Source: CANNDT01 sp945876205 (lineage in GTDB: Bacteria > Acidobacteriota > Vicinamibacteria > Vicinamibacterales > UBA2999). From it: DNA of 58,644 nt. The notes beneath the pieces were generated by a model that made no database searches, had not been told where the DNA came from, and worked only from the letters and a program-made list of their open reading frames with translations. Location of the stretch: contig CANNDT010000016.1 in the NCBI GenBank assembly GCA_947503365.1, positions 1-58,644 of the forward strand, given 5' to 3'. Below, in pieces: positions 1 to 8,006 of the stretch. Position 1 is the first letter of the stretch. Each line of letters starts with the position of its first letter. A program made the translations under genes and the position numbers.

Positions 1-1
1 C

Positions 2-430
2 CTGCTGCACGAGACCGGCGACGCGGGCGCGCATCGCGTGATCTACATGGACGGGCGTGGACATCCCGACGGCCTGATTCCGTCGTGGTGGGGACACTCG
101 ATCGGCCGGTGGGAAGGCGACACGCTGGTGGTCGACACCGTCGGCTACAACGAGAAGTTCTGGATCGACAGCCGCGGCACGCCGCACACCGAGAAGATGC
201 ACACGATCGAGCGCTTCTCGCGACCCAACTGGGGAACGCTGAAGCATCAGTTCACATGGGAAGATCCCGGCGCGCTCTCGAAGCCGGTGACGCTGAACTT
301 CACCGCGCGCCTGCTGAAGCCCGATCTGAAGACCGGCGGCGGCGACCTGATGGAATTTATCTGCCTCGAAGACAATCAGTACGGCGCCGCGTCCGGGATC
401 AAGCCGGGCACCGGCACGAGCATCAAGTAA
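2..430 (+). CDS. DLSGVW-family secreted protein, C-terminal part (5' truncated by window edge)
   Basis: The frame is open from base 2, so the N-terminus lies outside the window. The visible part carries the conserved core of the family: 'YMDGRGHP', 'GHSIGRWEGDTLVVDTVG', 'HTEKMHTIERF' and an 'EDPGALSKP' stretch, ending with a Cys-containing 'FICLEDNQYG' tail. It is closest to the minus-strand gene at 1046-1903, which shares the 'EDPGA.SKP' and 'NQYG' endings. The biochemical function of this acidobacterial family is not known to me; paralogues in the window have signal peptides, so export is likely. The stop TAA is 428-430 and the next gene converges on it. Confidence 0.8.
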   Translation: MLHETGDAGAHRVIYMDGRGHPDGLIPSWWGHSIGRWEGDTLVVDTVGYNEKFWIDSRGTPHTEKMHTIERFSRPNWGTLKHQFTWEDPGALSKPVTLNFTARLLKPDLKTGGGDLMEFICLEDNQYGAASGIKPGTGTSIK

Positions 431-436
431 GGCGAC

Positions 437-1015
437 TCAGTTCACCGAACCGGAGGAGGAGGGCGAAGGGGCGTCGTAGTCGAAGTCGGGGTAGTGGATT
501 TTTCCGCAGCTCTTGCAGAAGCTGTGTGAGAACTCGGCTTCAGAGCGGTTCGAGATGAATCGCTCGATCGGCTCCCATTCGCCGGTCTGGTTGCGGATGC
601 TCTTGCAGAAGGCGCAGATCGGCAGCAGGCCTTCCAGACGCTCGACGTAGACGTGCACCTTGCGCTCGTGTTCGGCGAGGCGCGCGAACCAGAGCGCCAT
701 GACGATGACCACGCCCGCCCGAATGATCGTGGGCCACAGGCCGGCGAACGGATCCCCGGGCGGGTTCCAGTGCGCGAGAAGAAACACGGCGTGCGTGATC
801 GACACCGTCAACGCCAGCGCCAGCGCCGGCCATCGCCCCGAATACCACGCCGCCAACGTGACGGGGATGACGTAGACCACGGGATACTGCGAGTTGGGGC
901 CGTCGACGTAGTCCAGCCAGATCAATCCCGCGCCGACGACCGCCCACCACAGCGGATGCAGGCGGCCAATCGGCAATAGCCATAACGGCCTGGCGGCTTC
1001 CTGATTGCTCACCAT
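437..1015 (-). CDS. Membrane protein with C-terminal double CxxC zinc-ribbon-like tail
   Basis: 192 aa. After a short cytoplasmic start there are about four or five hydrophobic segments (roughly residues 22-125), then a short amphipathic stretch and a tail with 'CAFCKSIR', 'GEWEPIERFI' and 'SHSFCKSCG'. This Cys tail is common at the ends of PAS proteins and response regulators in Acidobacteria and Deltaproteobacteria and probably binds zinc. No kinase, GGDEF or other output domain is visible, so it may be a sensor fragment or a stand-alone regulator. It lies 30 bp downstream of the 1046-1903 gene on the same strand and may be co-transcribed. Confidence 0.7.
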   Translation of the reverse strand: MVSNQEAARPLWLLPIGRLHPLWWAVVGAGLIWLDYVDGPNSQYPVVYVIPVTLAAWYSGRWPALALALTVSITHAVFLLAHWNPPGDPFAGLWPTIIRAGVVIVMALWFARLAEHERKVHVYVERLEGLLPICAFCKSIRNQTGEWEPIERFISNRSEAEFSHSFCKSCGKIHYPDFDYDAPSPSSSGSVN

Positions 1016-1045
1016 AACAGTGTCGCCTTTTTCAGGGGCGCTCGC

Positions 1046-1903
1046 CTACTTGTTAAAGGGATTCTGGCTGCCTCCCGCAATTCCGTACTGATTATTTTCC
1101 TGGCAGAAGAACTCCATCAGCTCGTCACCGGCGGGGGCGAGCCGTGCCGTGAATGTCACCGTAAAGGGCTTGGAGAACGCTCCTGGGTCTTCGATGGTCA
1201 CGGCGTTGATCAGCGTACCCATGTTCGGCCGCGTCCATCGCTCGACAGTGTGGAGCTGCTCGGTGTGCGGGGTGCCCTTCCGGTCGAACCAGAACTTGTC
1301 GTTGAAGCCGACCGTGTCGATGACCAGCGTGTCCTTGCCCTCCCAATGCCCGATTGAGTGGCCGAACCAGCTCGGGTCGAGCTCGGCGGGGTGCTTGCGG
1401 CCGTCCATGAAGATCTGCCGGAAGGTGTGCAGCGTCGCTTCGTGGAGGATGAACATGTGCGTCGGCGCCTTGTGCGTGAAGTTCTGCACGAAGCGGTAGG
1501 GATATGGCGTCACGCGCGGCACGCCCATCGGCATGCACCAGAGATGCGGATCGTCGGTCTCGTGCTGCGCGCGGTATTCCATCAGCTTGATGGATGCCGG
1601 CAGCAGCGGCAGCGTCTCGCCCTTCGGCAGGCCCGCCGCGATGTCGTTCACCGGGCCGCCGCCAGTCCACGTGCCGGTGAAGTCGATCGTGCCATCCGGC
1701 AGCCGCGGTGGCGGGCCGGTCGGGAGCGGGGTGCGATTGGCCGATTCCTGGCCCAGCGCACCGACAGGACCGAGGGGGCCCTGAACCTCCTGGCCTGGCT
1801 GGCGCACGGCCCCGGGCTGGACGACCCCCTGCGCATGAAGAAGAAGAGGAACGACGATCGCGGCCAGTCCGACGATTCCAGGAACGATGATCAGCTTGCG
1901 CAC
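1046..1903 (-). CDS. DLSGVW-family secreted protein
   Basis: 285 aa with a clear signal peptide (hydrophobic residues 4-22, cleavage near 'LLHAQ'), then a Pro/Gly-rich linker and the family core: 'PDGTIDFTGTW', 'CMPMGVPR', 'MDGRKHP', 'GHSIGHWEGKDTLVIDT' and 'HTEQLHTVERW'. The start is GTG at 1903, chosen because 'GGAGGG' lies just upstream. It follows the solute-binding protein gene by 21 bp, so the 4533-1046 genes probably form one transcript. Export is inferred from the signal peptide; the enzymatic or binding role is unknown. Confidence 0.8.
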   Translation of the reverse strand: MRKLIIVPGIVGLAAIVVPLLLHAQGVVQPGAVRQPGQEVQGPLGPVGALGQESANRTPLPTGPPPRLPDGTIDFTGTWTGGGPVNDIAAGLPKGETLPLLPASIKLMEYRAQHETDDPHLWCMPMGVPRVTPYPYRFVQNFTHKAPTHMFILHEATLHTFRQIFMDGRKHPAELDPSWFGHSIGHWEGKDTLVIDTVGFNDKFWFDRKGTPHTEQLHTVERWTRPNMGTLINAVTIEDPGAFSKPFTVTFTARLAPAGDELMEFFCQENNQYGIAGGSQNPFNK

Positions 1904-1924
1904 GTGACCCTCCGTAGTTATCGG

Positions 1925-2911
1925 CTATTTCTTCAGGAAGAAGCCGTTCCACAGCTTCTCCCATTTCATCGACTCATCGAGCACGGTGATCGGGTCGATC
2001 ATCGTGAACGGAAAGTTGTTGAGCGAGCTCTTCACGCGCGTGCTTGCCGGCACGCGGCCCATTGATTCAAACAGCTTCTGTCCTTCGGGTGACAGCACGT
2101 AGTCGGTGAAGAGTCGTCCGGCGTTCGGATGCGGGGCGTTCTTCATCACGCCGATTCCCTGCGGACGCGCCACCACCGGCTGCACCGGCACGAAGTCGAT
2201 CGGCGCGCCCTTCCGCATCAGCGGCACGATATTACTGGCGTACATGCTCAGGCCGACAGGCACCTCGCCGGCGGCGACCAGCGACGCCAGCAGCACGTGG
2301 CCGTCGCGGATGTCGGGCCTCATCGCCGAGAGCTTGCGGAAGTACTCCATCCCCTTGGCGTCGCCCCAGGTCTTGATCAGCGTCGCCATCCACTCGGTGT
2401 CGCTCGCTTCGAGCGCGATCCGGCCCTTCCATTTCGGATCGACGAAGCGTTCATAGGTCGCCGGGATCTCCGCTCGCTTCACCTTCGTGGTGTTGTATCC
2501 CACGACGAAGAAGTTCAGGCGATCGGGGGCCCAACTGCGATGGGCGGGTATCGCGTTGGCCGGAAGGTCCGCGAGGTACGGCGACGAGAGGGGACCAAGA
2601 AGCTTCTCTCGCGTCAGCATCTCCATCTCGGGACCGTTGGTCTCGACGACGTCGACGGCATACCGCCGCCCTTGCGCCTCGGTGATCGTCCGCTGCACCA
2701 CCTTGCCGGATGCGGCGCGCCACAGCTCCACCTTGATCCCGTACTTCTTCTCGAACGCGGCGGCCAGCGGCGCCGATTCGGTGGGGGCGAGCGAGGTGTA
2801 GAGCACGACCCGGCCCTCGCGTTTCGCGCGGTCGATGAGCCCCGCGTCCTGGGCGGGCAGGACGGTAGACGCGAGCAGGGAGCACAGCAACGTCGTCGAC
2901 AGGGTGCGCAT
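1925..2911 (-). CDS. Extracellular solute-binding protein, Fe(3+)-type ABC family
   Basis: 328 aa starting at ATG 2911; the open frame extends further upstream, but that part overlaps the thioredoxin gene in another frame and is not protein-like. A signal peptide ends near 'STVLPAQD'. The mature part opens 'AKREGRVVLYTSLAPTES' and continues 'FEKKYGIKVELWRA', typical of iron(III)/2-aminoethylphosphonate substrate-binding proteins (SBP_bac_6/8 type), with 'SPEGQKLFESMGRVP' near the end. No permease or ATPase gene is adjacent, so it is either an orphan or works with a transporter encoded elsewhere. It sits 20 bp after the TlpA-like gene. Confidence 0.85.
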   Translation of the reverse strand: MRTLSTTLLCSLLASTVLPAQDAGLIDRAKREGRVVLYTSLAPTESAPLAAAFEKKYGIKVELWRAASGKVVQRTITEAQGRRYAVDVVETNGPEMEMLTREKLLGPLSSPYLADLPANAIPAHRSWAPDRLNFFVVGYNTTKVKRAEIPATYERFVDPKWKGRIALEASDTEWMATLIKTWGDAKGMEYFRKLSAMRPDIRDGHVLLASLVAAGEVPVGLSMYASNIVPLMRKGAPIDFVPVQPVVARPQGIGVMKNAPHPNAGRLFTDYVLSPEGQKLFESMGRVPASTRVKSSLNNFPFTMIDPITVLDESMKWEKLWNGFFLKK

Positions 2912-2931
2912 CGAGAAATTGACCGTGCCTC

Positions 2932-3885
2932 TCACAGCAGACGCTGGATTGCCGCGTCGAGATCTGCCTCGCGCATCGTCCCTGGATTGTAGACACGCAC
3001 GATGCCTTGGCGGTCCAGCAGGACGAGCGTGGGTGTCGACGAAACGCCGTACTCCTTGTGGTTGGTGTCGCTGAGCGGGACCGGCTGATCGCGCAGAAAC
3101 GGGTAGTGCGTGTCGCGGACCTCGATGATGTGACGCAGTTCCTCGTCGGGCGGCGCGTACGCCCCCGAGACGATGTATCCGAAGCGCTGAGTGGGCGCGA
3201 TGATCGTGAGCCCCCGGCTGCGGTACTTGTCGAGGAGCCTCGCGATGATTGGGCTTTCGGTCTTGCAGTCGGGGCACCAGTGCGCCCAGAAGAAGAGGAG
3301 TACGACCTTGCCCTTCAACTGATCGAACGTGGGCACGACCGCGCCGAGATGCTCCGTCCTGTCGAGGGTGATGGCCGGCTGCCCTTCGAGGCTGAGCGCG
3401 TTGATGTTCTTCTGAATCCGCTTGTGGAGAACGGTGTCGCCGTAGTCCTCGAGTGCCCGATTCAGTCCGTAGACCGCTTCGGATCGCGCGCCGCGTGCCG
3501 CCCTGACGAGCGCCTGCACCTCGATCGCCGCGCCGAGCGCAAGCTCCAGATGCCGGTCGTCGTTCACTCGCGTCGTCTTCAGCAGCTCGAGTGAGAGGTC
3601 CTCGGCGTTGAGTGCGTACTGCTCGGCCCGCTCGAGCTCGCGGTCGGCGAGCGCCCCTCGCCCCAGCCATGAAACCGCCTCGGCAAGCTCGGAGGTCACG
3701 CCCTGCCGGGACCGCTCCTGGTTGATGAGTGCCTCGCCGGCGGCGAAGTCGTGCTTCGCAATGGCGGCCCGGACGCTCGGCACGAGTCCAGCCGGGCGGG
3801 CCCCCTGCCCGGCAGTGGCGACGTCGGCACCGCACGCGCCGCACGCGAAGACAATCGCCGCCAGGACCGCAACAGGACGCTGCAT
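2932..3885 (-). CDS. TlpA-like thioredoxin-fold protein with CPDC motif
   Basis: 317 aa behind a strong Shine-Dalgarno (GAGGAGGAAG) upstream of ATG 3885. A signal peptide or lipoprotein-like start ('VFACGACGADV') is followed by a helical region of about 130 residues and then a thioredoxin-like domain: 'LKGKVVLLFFWAHWCPDCK' carries the CxxC active site, and 'GVSSTPTLVLLDRQG' holds the cis-Pro region. TlpA/ResA-like proteins reduce periplasmic disulfides, often for cytochrome c or metal-site maturation. The upstream neighbour is a DsbD N-terminal domain protein, which supports a periplasmic redox role. Confidence 0.85.
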   Translation of the reverse strand: MQRPVAVLAAIVFACGACGADVATAGQGARPAGLVPSVRAAIAKHDFAAGEALINQERSRQGVTSELAEAVSWLGRGALADRELERAEQYALNAEDLSLELLKTTRVNDDRHLELALGAAIEVQALVRAARGARSEAVYGLNRALEDYGDTVLHKRIQKNINALSLEGQPAITLDRTEHLGAVVPTFDQLKGKVVLLFFWAHWCPDCKTESPIIARLLDKYRSRGLTIIAPTQRFGYIVSGAYAPPDEELRHIIEVRDTHYPFLRDQPVPLSDTNHKEYGVSSTPTLVLLDRQGIVRVYNPGTMREADLDAAIQRLL

Positions 3886-3918
3886 TCTTCCTCCTCTGCC
3901 TCAGCACATGCGACGCGG

Positions 3919-4533
3919 CTACTTGACCGCGAATATCCAGGACACCGGCACCGAGACCGGCGCGAAACAGAGCCGATCATCGCACGCCTGATAGCTCAGC
4001 GTGCCTTTGATGACAAGCGTATTCGCCTTCCGGAGGCGCGCCGCGGCGGCGGGAGAGCCGTCGAGCGTCACCGGCTGAACAAGCTGAAACTGCTTCTGGT
4101 ACACCGGGATCCGCTCCTGCAGCGGCACGAACTCGTAGATTTCGGACGCAGGATATTTCACCGGCTGATAGGTCACCCCGGTGGCAGGCGACATCGCGAG
4201 CTCGATCACGCGGTAGCCGGTGGCGCCAGGCGCGTAGACGTGCATCCGCCGCCGAGGCACGATGTCGAGCAGGAGCGAGACGCGGCTCCCCGGCGTCACC
4301 TCGTTCTTGCTGGCGCTCACGTCGATTGTCAGATGGCTCGTCGCCATGTGCGATGCCGCCGGCCGCTCGGGCGGCGGTAGCGGATTCTGCACGCGGGAGG
4401 TGTGACCCCCTGCGGGCAGCGCGGCGAGCGAGCAGAGCAGGAGCGCGTTGGCGACGATCGCGAGCGCCGTGGCCGAGCCGGCCGCCTCGGGTGCAGTGGG
4501 CTGACGGCCCTCAGACGGCTTGTTCATATTCAA
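3919..4533 (-). CDS. DsbD N-terminal (alpha) domain protein, stand-alone
   Basis: 204 aa. A hydrophobic segment at about residues 20-43 serves as signal peptide or anchor, followed by an immunoglobulin-like DsbD-alpha domain: 'LTIDVSASKNEVTPGSRVSL' near the start and 'LSYQACDDRLCFAPVSVPV' at the end, with the two Cys that form the redox pair in DsbD-alpha. Full-length DsbD has an additional membrane domain and a C-terminal thioredoxin domain; here only the N-terminal domain is present, next to a separate TlpA-like gene. The pair may replace parts of DsbD. Probable first gene of the minus-strand operon. Confidence 0.8.
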   Translation of the reverse strand: MNMNKPSEGRQPTAPEAAGSATALAIVANALLLCSLAALPAGGHTSRVQNPLPPPERPAASHMATSHLTIDVSASKNEVTPGSRVSLLLDIVPRRRMHVYAPGATGYRVIELAMSPATGVTYQPVKYPASEIYEFVPLQERIPVYQKQFQLVQPVTLDGSPAAAARLRKANTLVIKGTLSYQACDDRLCFAPVSVPVSWIFAVK

Positions 4534-4562
4534 CGGCGCACCTGGACAGCGGGATTGAGAAA

Positions 4563-4591
4563 TTGACCGTGCCGGGGATTCTATGTCTAAT
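4563..4591 (+). promoter_or_regulatory. Sigma70-type promoter for the bicupin operon
   Basis: TTGACC (4563-4568), a 17-bp spacer, then TCTAAT (4586-4591). The spacing is ideal and the predicted transcription start falls a few bases before ATG 4605, so the mRNA would be leaderless or nearly so. Confidence 0.6.
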
Positions 4592-4604
4592 CGTTTCTTC
4601 CCGC

Positions 4605-5663
4605 ATGTCCACCAAGACCAAGACGACCACGACCCATTACGCCATCCAGAAGAAGCGCCGCGCCGAGTTTATCGAGGAGTGGCGAAACTATCGGCAGACC
4701 GTCATCCGCCAGGAGGACGTGACGCTCGTGCCCACCGCGCGCGGGCTTCGCACCGGCGTTTACATGGGATGGGACGGCGACCGCCCGACGCGCTGTCTCG
4801 ACGCGCTCGTGCACGAAGTCGACCCCGGAACCACCTCCACGATCCACCGCCATTCCTGGGACGCGATCCTCTTCATGGTCGACGGCAGCGGCTGGACGGA
4901 GGTCGACGGCGTCCGCTACGACTGGAAGACGTGGGATGCGATCCACATCCCCGCGTGGAGCTGGCATCGCCACGGCAACGACGGCGACCGGCCGGGACGC
5001 TTCATGAGCTATTCGTCCGAGCCGATGCTCTGGACGCTCGGCATGAGCCTGATCGAGGACGCGGGACGGGAGCCGTTCGAGAAGCTGCCGCCGCGGCCGA
5101 AATTTTCCGGCGGGATCCCGGGCGACGATCCCTACTCGCGCCGTCTCCGCCGCCTGGCGCAGGAAACGAAGAAGCGGCGCTCGGGCCGCATCCATACGCC
5201 CTATGACGAGCAGGAGATCCTTGCGACGCCGCGAGGGACGCGCACCAAGTTTCTCAACGACCGCGCGATCGGCAACGAGGCGTCTGGACTCACGCAGGTG
5301 ATGATTCAGTTTGCTCCCGGCAAGACGCAGTCGCTGCATCGCCATCCCGGCGAGGCATGGCTCTACGTCGTCGAAGGCTACGGCCACAGCTTCCTCGGCC
5401 ACTCGCCGGATCAGGGCGAGCACCACCGCTGGAAAAAGGGCGATCTCATCGTCGTCGATCACTTCCTCTGGCATCAGCACTTCAACGACGACCCGGTGAA
5501 CCAGTGCCGGCTGGTGCGCATCCACATGTTCGACTCGATTCTCGAGACGATGCGGACGCTGATGGATCCGATGGTGCTGTTCGAGGAAGCGGAAGACACG
5601 CTCGTCTCGATGCAGGAGCTGTCGCAGATCGAGTGGCCTGAAGACAAGCGGCCCGGCGAATGA
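4605..5663 (+). CDS. Bicupin protein (gentisate dioxygenase-like)
   Basis: 352 aa from ATG 4605, chosen because it lies just after the promoter; upstream in-frame sequence is antisense to the DsbD gene. There are two cupin barrels. The first has HRHSWD at residues 81-86 and a later HRH at 121-123; the second has HRHPGE at 245-250 and HQH at 290-292. Both keep the His-x-His metal-binding pattern used by ring-cleaving dioxygenases such as gentisate and hydroxynaphthoate dioxygenases, but the substrate cannot be told from sequence. The stop codon overlaps the start of the AAA+ gene (ATGA), which implies translational coupling and a joint function. Confidence 0.8.
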   Translation: MSTKTKTTTTHYAIQKKRRAEFIEEWRNYRQTVIRQEDVTLVPTARGLRTGVYMGWDGDRPTRCLDALVHEVDPGTTSTIHRHSWDAILFMVDGSGWTEVDGVRYDWKTWDAIHIPAWSWHRHGNDGDRPGRFMSYSSEPMLWTLGMSLIEDAGREPFEKLPPRPKFSGGIPGDDPYSRRLRRLAQETKKRRSGRIHTPYDEQEILATPRGTRTKFLNDRAIGNEASGLTQVMIQFAPGKTQSLHRHPGEAWLYVVEGYGHSFLGHSPDQGEHHRWKKGDLIVVDHFLWHQHFNDDPVNQCRLVRIHMFDSILETMRTLMDPMVLFEEAEDTLVSMQELSQIEWPEDKRPGE

Positions 5664-6718
5664 TGGAGCGGCCGCGATCGGCGCTGCCCCCGGGCGTGCT
5701 CTCGATGCACGTCCTGCCGGCCGATCATCACGATCGCGATTGGGATTCGATCATCGTGCCGCGCCAGGTGAAAGAGCGCCTGCTCGCGCAGGCGTTGCTC
5801 GTCCTGCAGCATGGCCGGAAGCTGTCGATGCTGTCGGGGCTGCCGCACGGGTTGATCGTCCTCGCCGGTCCGCCCGGAACGGGCAAGACGACGATGGCGC
5901 GAGGGCTGGCGCAGGTGGCGGCCCTGGCGCTGGCGCGGCAGGGGGCGACGTGCCTGCTCGAGATCAATCCGCACGCATTTCCCAGCGACATGCTCGGCGA
6001 GAGCCAGCGCAACGTGACGCGGCTGCTGACCGAGACGGTACCCGAGATTGCCGCGCGGCGCCCGTTCACCGTCGTGCTGATCGACGAGGTCGAAAGCTTC
6101 GCGGTGCGCCGATCGACCGCGTCGTTTGAAGCCAATCCCGTGGACGTGCATCGCGCGACCGATGCGGTGCTGCTCGGCATCGACGAGATCGCCAAGAACC
6201 TGCCGTCGGTGCTGTTCGTGACGACGACGAATTTCATCGAAGCCGTGGACGAGGCGTTCCTCTCGCGAGCCGACCTGGTGATGCGCTTCGCGCTGCCCGA
6301 TCGCGAGACGACGGCCGCGATCCTCGGCAGCTCGATCAGCGAGGTGGCGGTGCAGTGGCCGGCGCTGCTGCCGCTGACGCGGGATGCGGCGCGACTCTCC
6401 GAGCTGGCGGCGCTCTGTGAAGGATGGGACGGCCGGCGCCTTCGCAAGTTGATCCTCGCGGCGCTGGCGCAGCGGCTCGACGTCGCGCGCGATCCCGCGA
6501 AGCTGTCGTGGGACGATCTGTTCTCAGCCGCGCGCAAGAAGGGCGGGGTCGAGTGGGCCGGCGGCGCGGCGCCGACGTCGCGGGAGCTCTTTCCGGACGT
6601 GCCGAAAGAGCTGATGCACGACCACGATCATGGCCACGGTCCGCACGAACACGGGCACGGAGCCCACAAGCACACCCACACCCATCCCAAGGACGACGAG
6701 CCCCACTCGCACTCGTAG
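5660..6718 (+). CDS. Pch2/TRIP13-like AAA+ ATPase with C-terminal His-rich tail
   Basis: 352 aa. One AAA+ module: Walker A GPPGTGKT (70-77), Walker B VVLIDEVES (138-146), sensor-1 TTTN (188-191), 'SRAD' (202-205) and sensor-2 GWDGRRLRKL (255-264). 'LIDEVES' and 'G.GRRLRKL' are typical of Pch2/TRIP13, remodelers of HORMA proteins. The last 34 residues contain 13 His in 'HDHDHGHGPHEHGHG' and 'HKHTHTH' runs, which should bind divalent metal. No HORMA or CD-NTase gene is nearby; the only coupled partner is the upstream bicupin (ATGA overlap). An alternative start is the adjacent ATG at 5663. The family call is firm; a metallo-activase role is inference. Confidence 0.8.
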   Translation: MMERPRSALPPGVLSMHVLPADHHDRDWDSIIVPRQVKERLLAQALLVLQHGRKLSMLSGLPHGLIVLAGPPGTGKTTMARGLAQVAALALARQGATCLLEINPHAFPSDMLGESQRNVTRLLTETVPEIAARRPFTVVLIDEVESFAVRRSTASFEANPVDVHRATDAVLLGIDEIAKNLPSVLFVTTTNFIEAVDEAFLSRADLVMRFALPDRETTAAILGSSISEVAVQWPALLPLTRDAARLSELAALCEGWDGRRLRKLILAALAQRLDVARDPAKLSWDDLFSAARKKGGVEWAGGAAPTSRELFPDVPKELMHDHDHGHGPHEHGHGAHKHTHTHPKDDEPHSHS

Positions 6719-6729
6719 CCGTCTCCGTA

Positions 6730-7128
6730 TTACGGAATGACCGTGAAACCCTGTTTCGAAAAATCACTGTCGAGTGCGAATACGTCGTGGAGGTCACGCC
6801 GGCGCATGATCTCGAAGCTCACGCAGTCGACCAGGCTCAGGTCGCGCGTGTTGGCCGTGAGGAGCGACGCCAGCGCGGCGCCGTGGACGAACTCGTCCAC
6901 CCAATCCACGGTGACGAGCGGGAGAAAGTCGGCCGTGAGCACGCGGACCGCCTCGAGCCCGAGCCGGCGCTGCGCGAGGGCGTAGGTCTCCACCATCACG
7001 TAGCTCGACGTCACGAGCAGCGCGTTGTCCTCCAGCAGTTTCTTCCAAGTCCGCGCGCATGCCGCGTGCGTGTCTTCGCTGGCATCGAGCAGCGCGAGGA
7101 GCGCCGACGTATCGACGAAGGCCGTCAT
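6730..7128 (-). CDS. vapC: PIN-domain toxin (VapC type)
   Basis: 132 aa. 'FVDTSALLALLD' holds the first catalytic Asp, followed by an acidic residue in 'YVMVETYAL', 'SLVDCVSFEIM' and 'FALDSDF', matching the acidic metal-binding set of PIN ribonucleases. It overlaps the upstream antitoxin gene by 4 bp. It converges with the AAA+ gene, leaving 11 bp between stop codons. As a VapC it should cleave specific RNAs when free of antitoxin. Confidence 0.85.
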   Translation of the reverse strand: MTAFVDTSALLALLDASEDTHAACARTWKKLLEDNALLVTSSYVMVETYALAQRRLGLEAVRVLTADFLPLVTVDWVDEFVHGAALASLLTANTRDLSLVDCVSFEIMRRRDLHDVFALDSDFSKQGFTVIP

Positions 7129-7373
7129 GCGCCGAAGGCGTCGGCCAGATGGTCGTCGTGGTTGCTGCCCAGATCGCTGGTGGTCGACTTGAACCGGCCA
7201 AGCGCGGCGATGCTCCGGGCCTTGACGGCCTCGCGATCGACGGTGCCTCGAGCACGCAACAGCGTGTCCACGCTATCGCGGACCAAGTCGGCCATCGACC
7301 GGCCCTCGGAGGATGCCAGGGCTTTCAGGGTCTGCGCCTGCGCATCTGTCAGTTGGATCTGTGTCCTAACCAC
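7125..7373 (-). CDS. vapB: Ribbon-helix-helix antitoxin paired with the PIN toxin
   Basis: 82 aa. The N-terminus 'MVRTQIQLTDAQAQTLKAL' is a typical ribbon-helix-helix strand and helix, followed by 'EGRSMADLVRDSVDTLL'. The basic, Ala-rich C-terminal tail would wrap the toxin. The 4-bp overlap with the downstream PIN gene and the antitoxin-first order fit a VapBC operon that represses its own promoter; an AT-richer stretch (7374-7400) lies just upstream. Confidence 0.85.
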   Translation of the reverse strand: MVRTQIQLTDAQAQTLKALASSEGRSMADLVRDSVDTLLRARGTVDREAVKARSIAALGRFKSTTSDLGSNHDDHLADAFGA

Positions 7374-7454
7374 GCTGTAATCATAACATCGCGTTGCTCA
7401 TAGTGTAATCACTTGGATCGGCTGGCGTCGCCGGCGCCGGGACACCAGAGACCG

Positions 7455-7991
7455 TCACGGCTGTGGCGGGATCGGCCACAGGACGTTGAGCAGCGTGTCG
7501 TTGTACATGATCATCCGGCCGAAGTAGATCACGCACAACCACAGCACGATCGACGTGGCCGCGACGATCTTGGCCGATCGCGGCGCATCGCCGTCGGGAG
7601 CGGTCGCGTGCGCCGCCCTGGACACGCCGGTGAAGTAGAACACCATCACGTTCACGCCCGCCAGCAGGATGCAGAGCATCTTCATCTGGAACGCGAAGTT
7701 GGTCAGGTACTCGAACGCACCCGCGCCGGGATTGCCGGAGATGAATATCGCGCCGGTCACGACGTTCAGCGCGAACCCGATCATGCCGATCGGGACCAGC
7801 CGTTCGAGGCTGGCAATCGGCAGTCCCTTGGCCAACCCCAGCATTCGGAAGTCCAGCAGTCCCACGCTGCCGATGAGCAGCAGCATGCCCACGTAGTGGA
7901 AGATCTCGGCCACGGCCCACACCGAGGCGACGTCGGTGACCCAGGTGGATATCGTCTTGCTCGTGAGCAGATGTGCCAGCGATTCAATCAT
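7455..7991 (-). CDS. Integral membrane protein, DUF6644-like (paralogue 1)
   Basis: 178 aa with four hydrophobic spans: 'AVAEIFHYVGMLLLIGSVGL', 'LVPIGMIGFALNVVTGAIF', 'KMLCILLAGVNVMVFYF' and 'IVLWLCVIYFGRMI'. A His in the first span ('IFHYVG') is shared in position with 'SLHAAG' of the next gene. It is the second gene of a paralogous pair 15 bp apart. The family name is from memory of similar proteins and is tentative; no enzymatic motif is seen. Confidence 0.65.
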   Translation of the reverse strand: MIESLAHLLTSKTISTWVTDVASVWAVAEIFHYVGMLLLIGSVGLLDFRMLGLAKGLPIASLERLVPIGMIGFALNVVTGAIFISGNPGAGAFEYLTNFAFQMKMLCILLAGVNVMVFYFTGVSRAAHATAPDGDAPRSAKIVAATSIVLWLCVIYFGRMIMYNDTLLNVLWPIPPQP

Positions 7992-8006
7992 GCTCGTGTC
8001 CGTTCC

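Noticed and set aside
1925..3907. A single 660-aa protein covering the solute-binding and thioredoxin regions
   Set aside because: The upstream 330 codons are an Arg-rich antisense-like frame over the thioredoxin gene; the signal peptide at 2911 marks the true start.
5660..6718. CBASS defence system based on the TRIP13-like ATPase
   Set aside because: No CD-NTase, HORMA or effector gene lies within several kilobases; the coupled partner is a bicupin.
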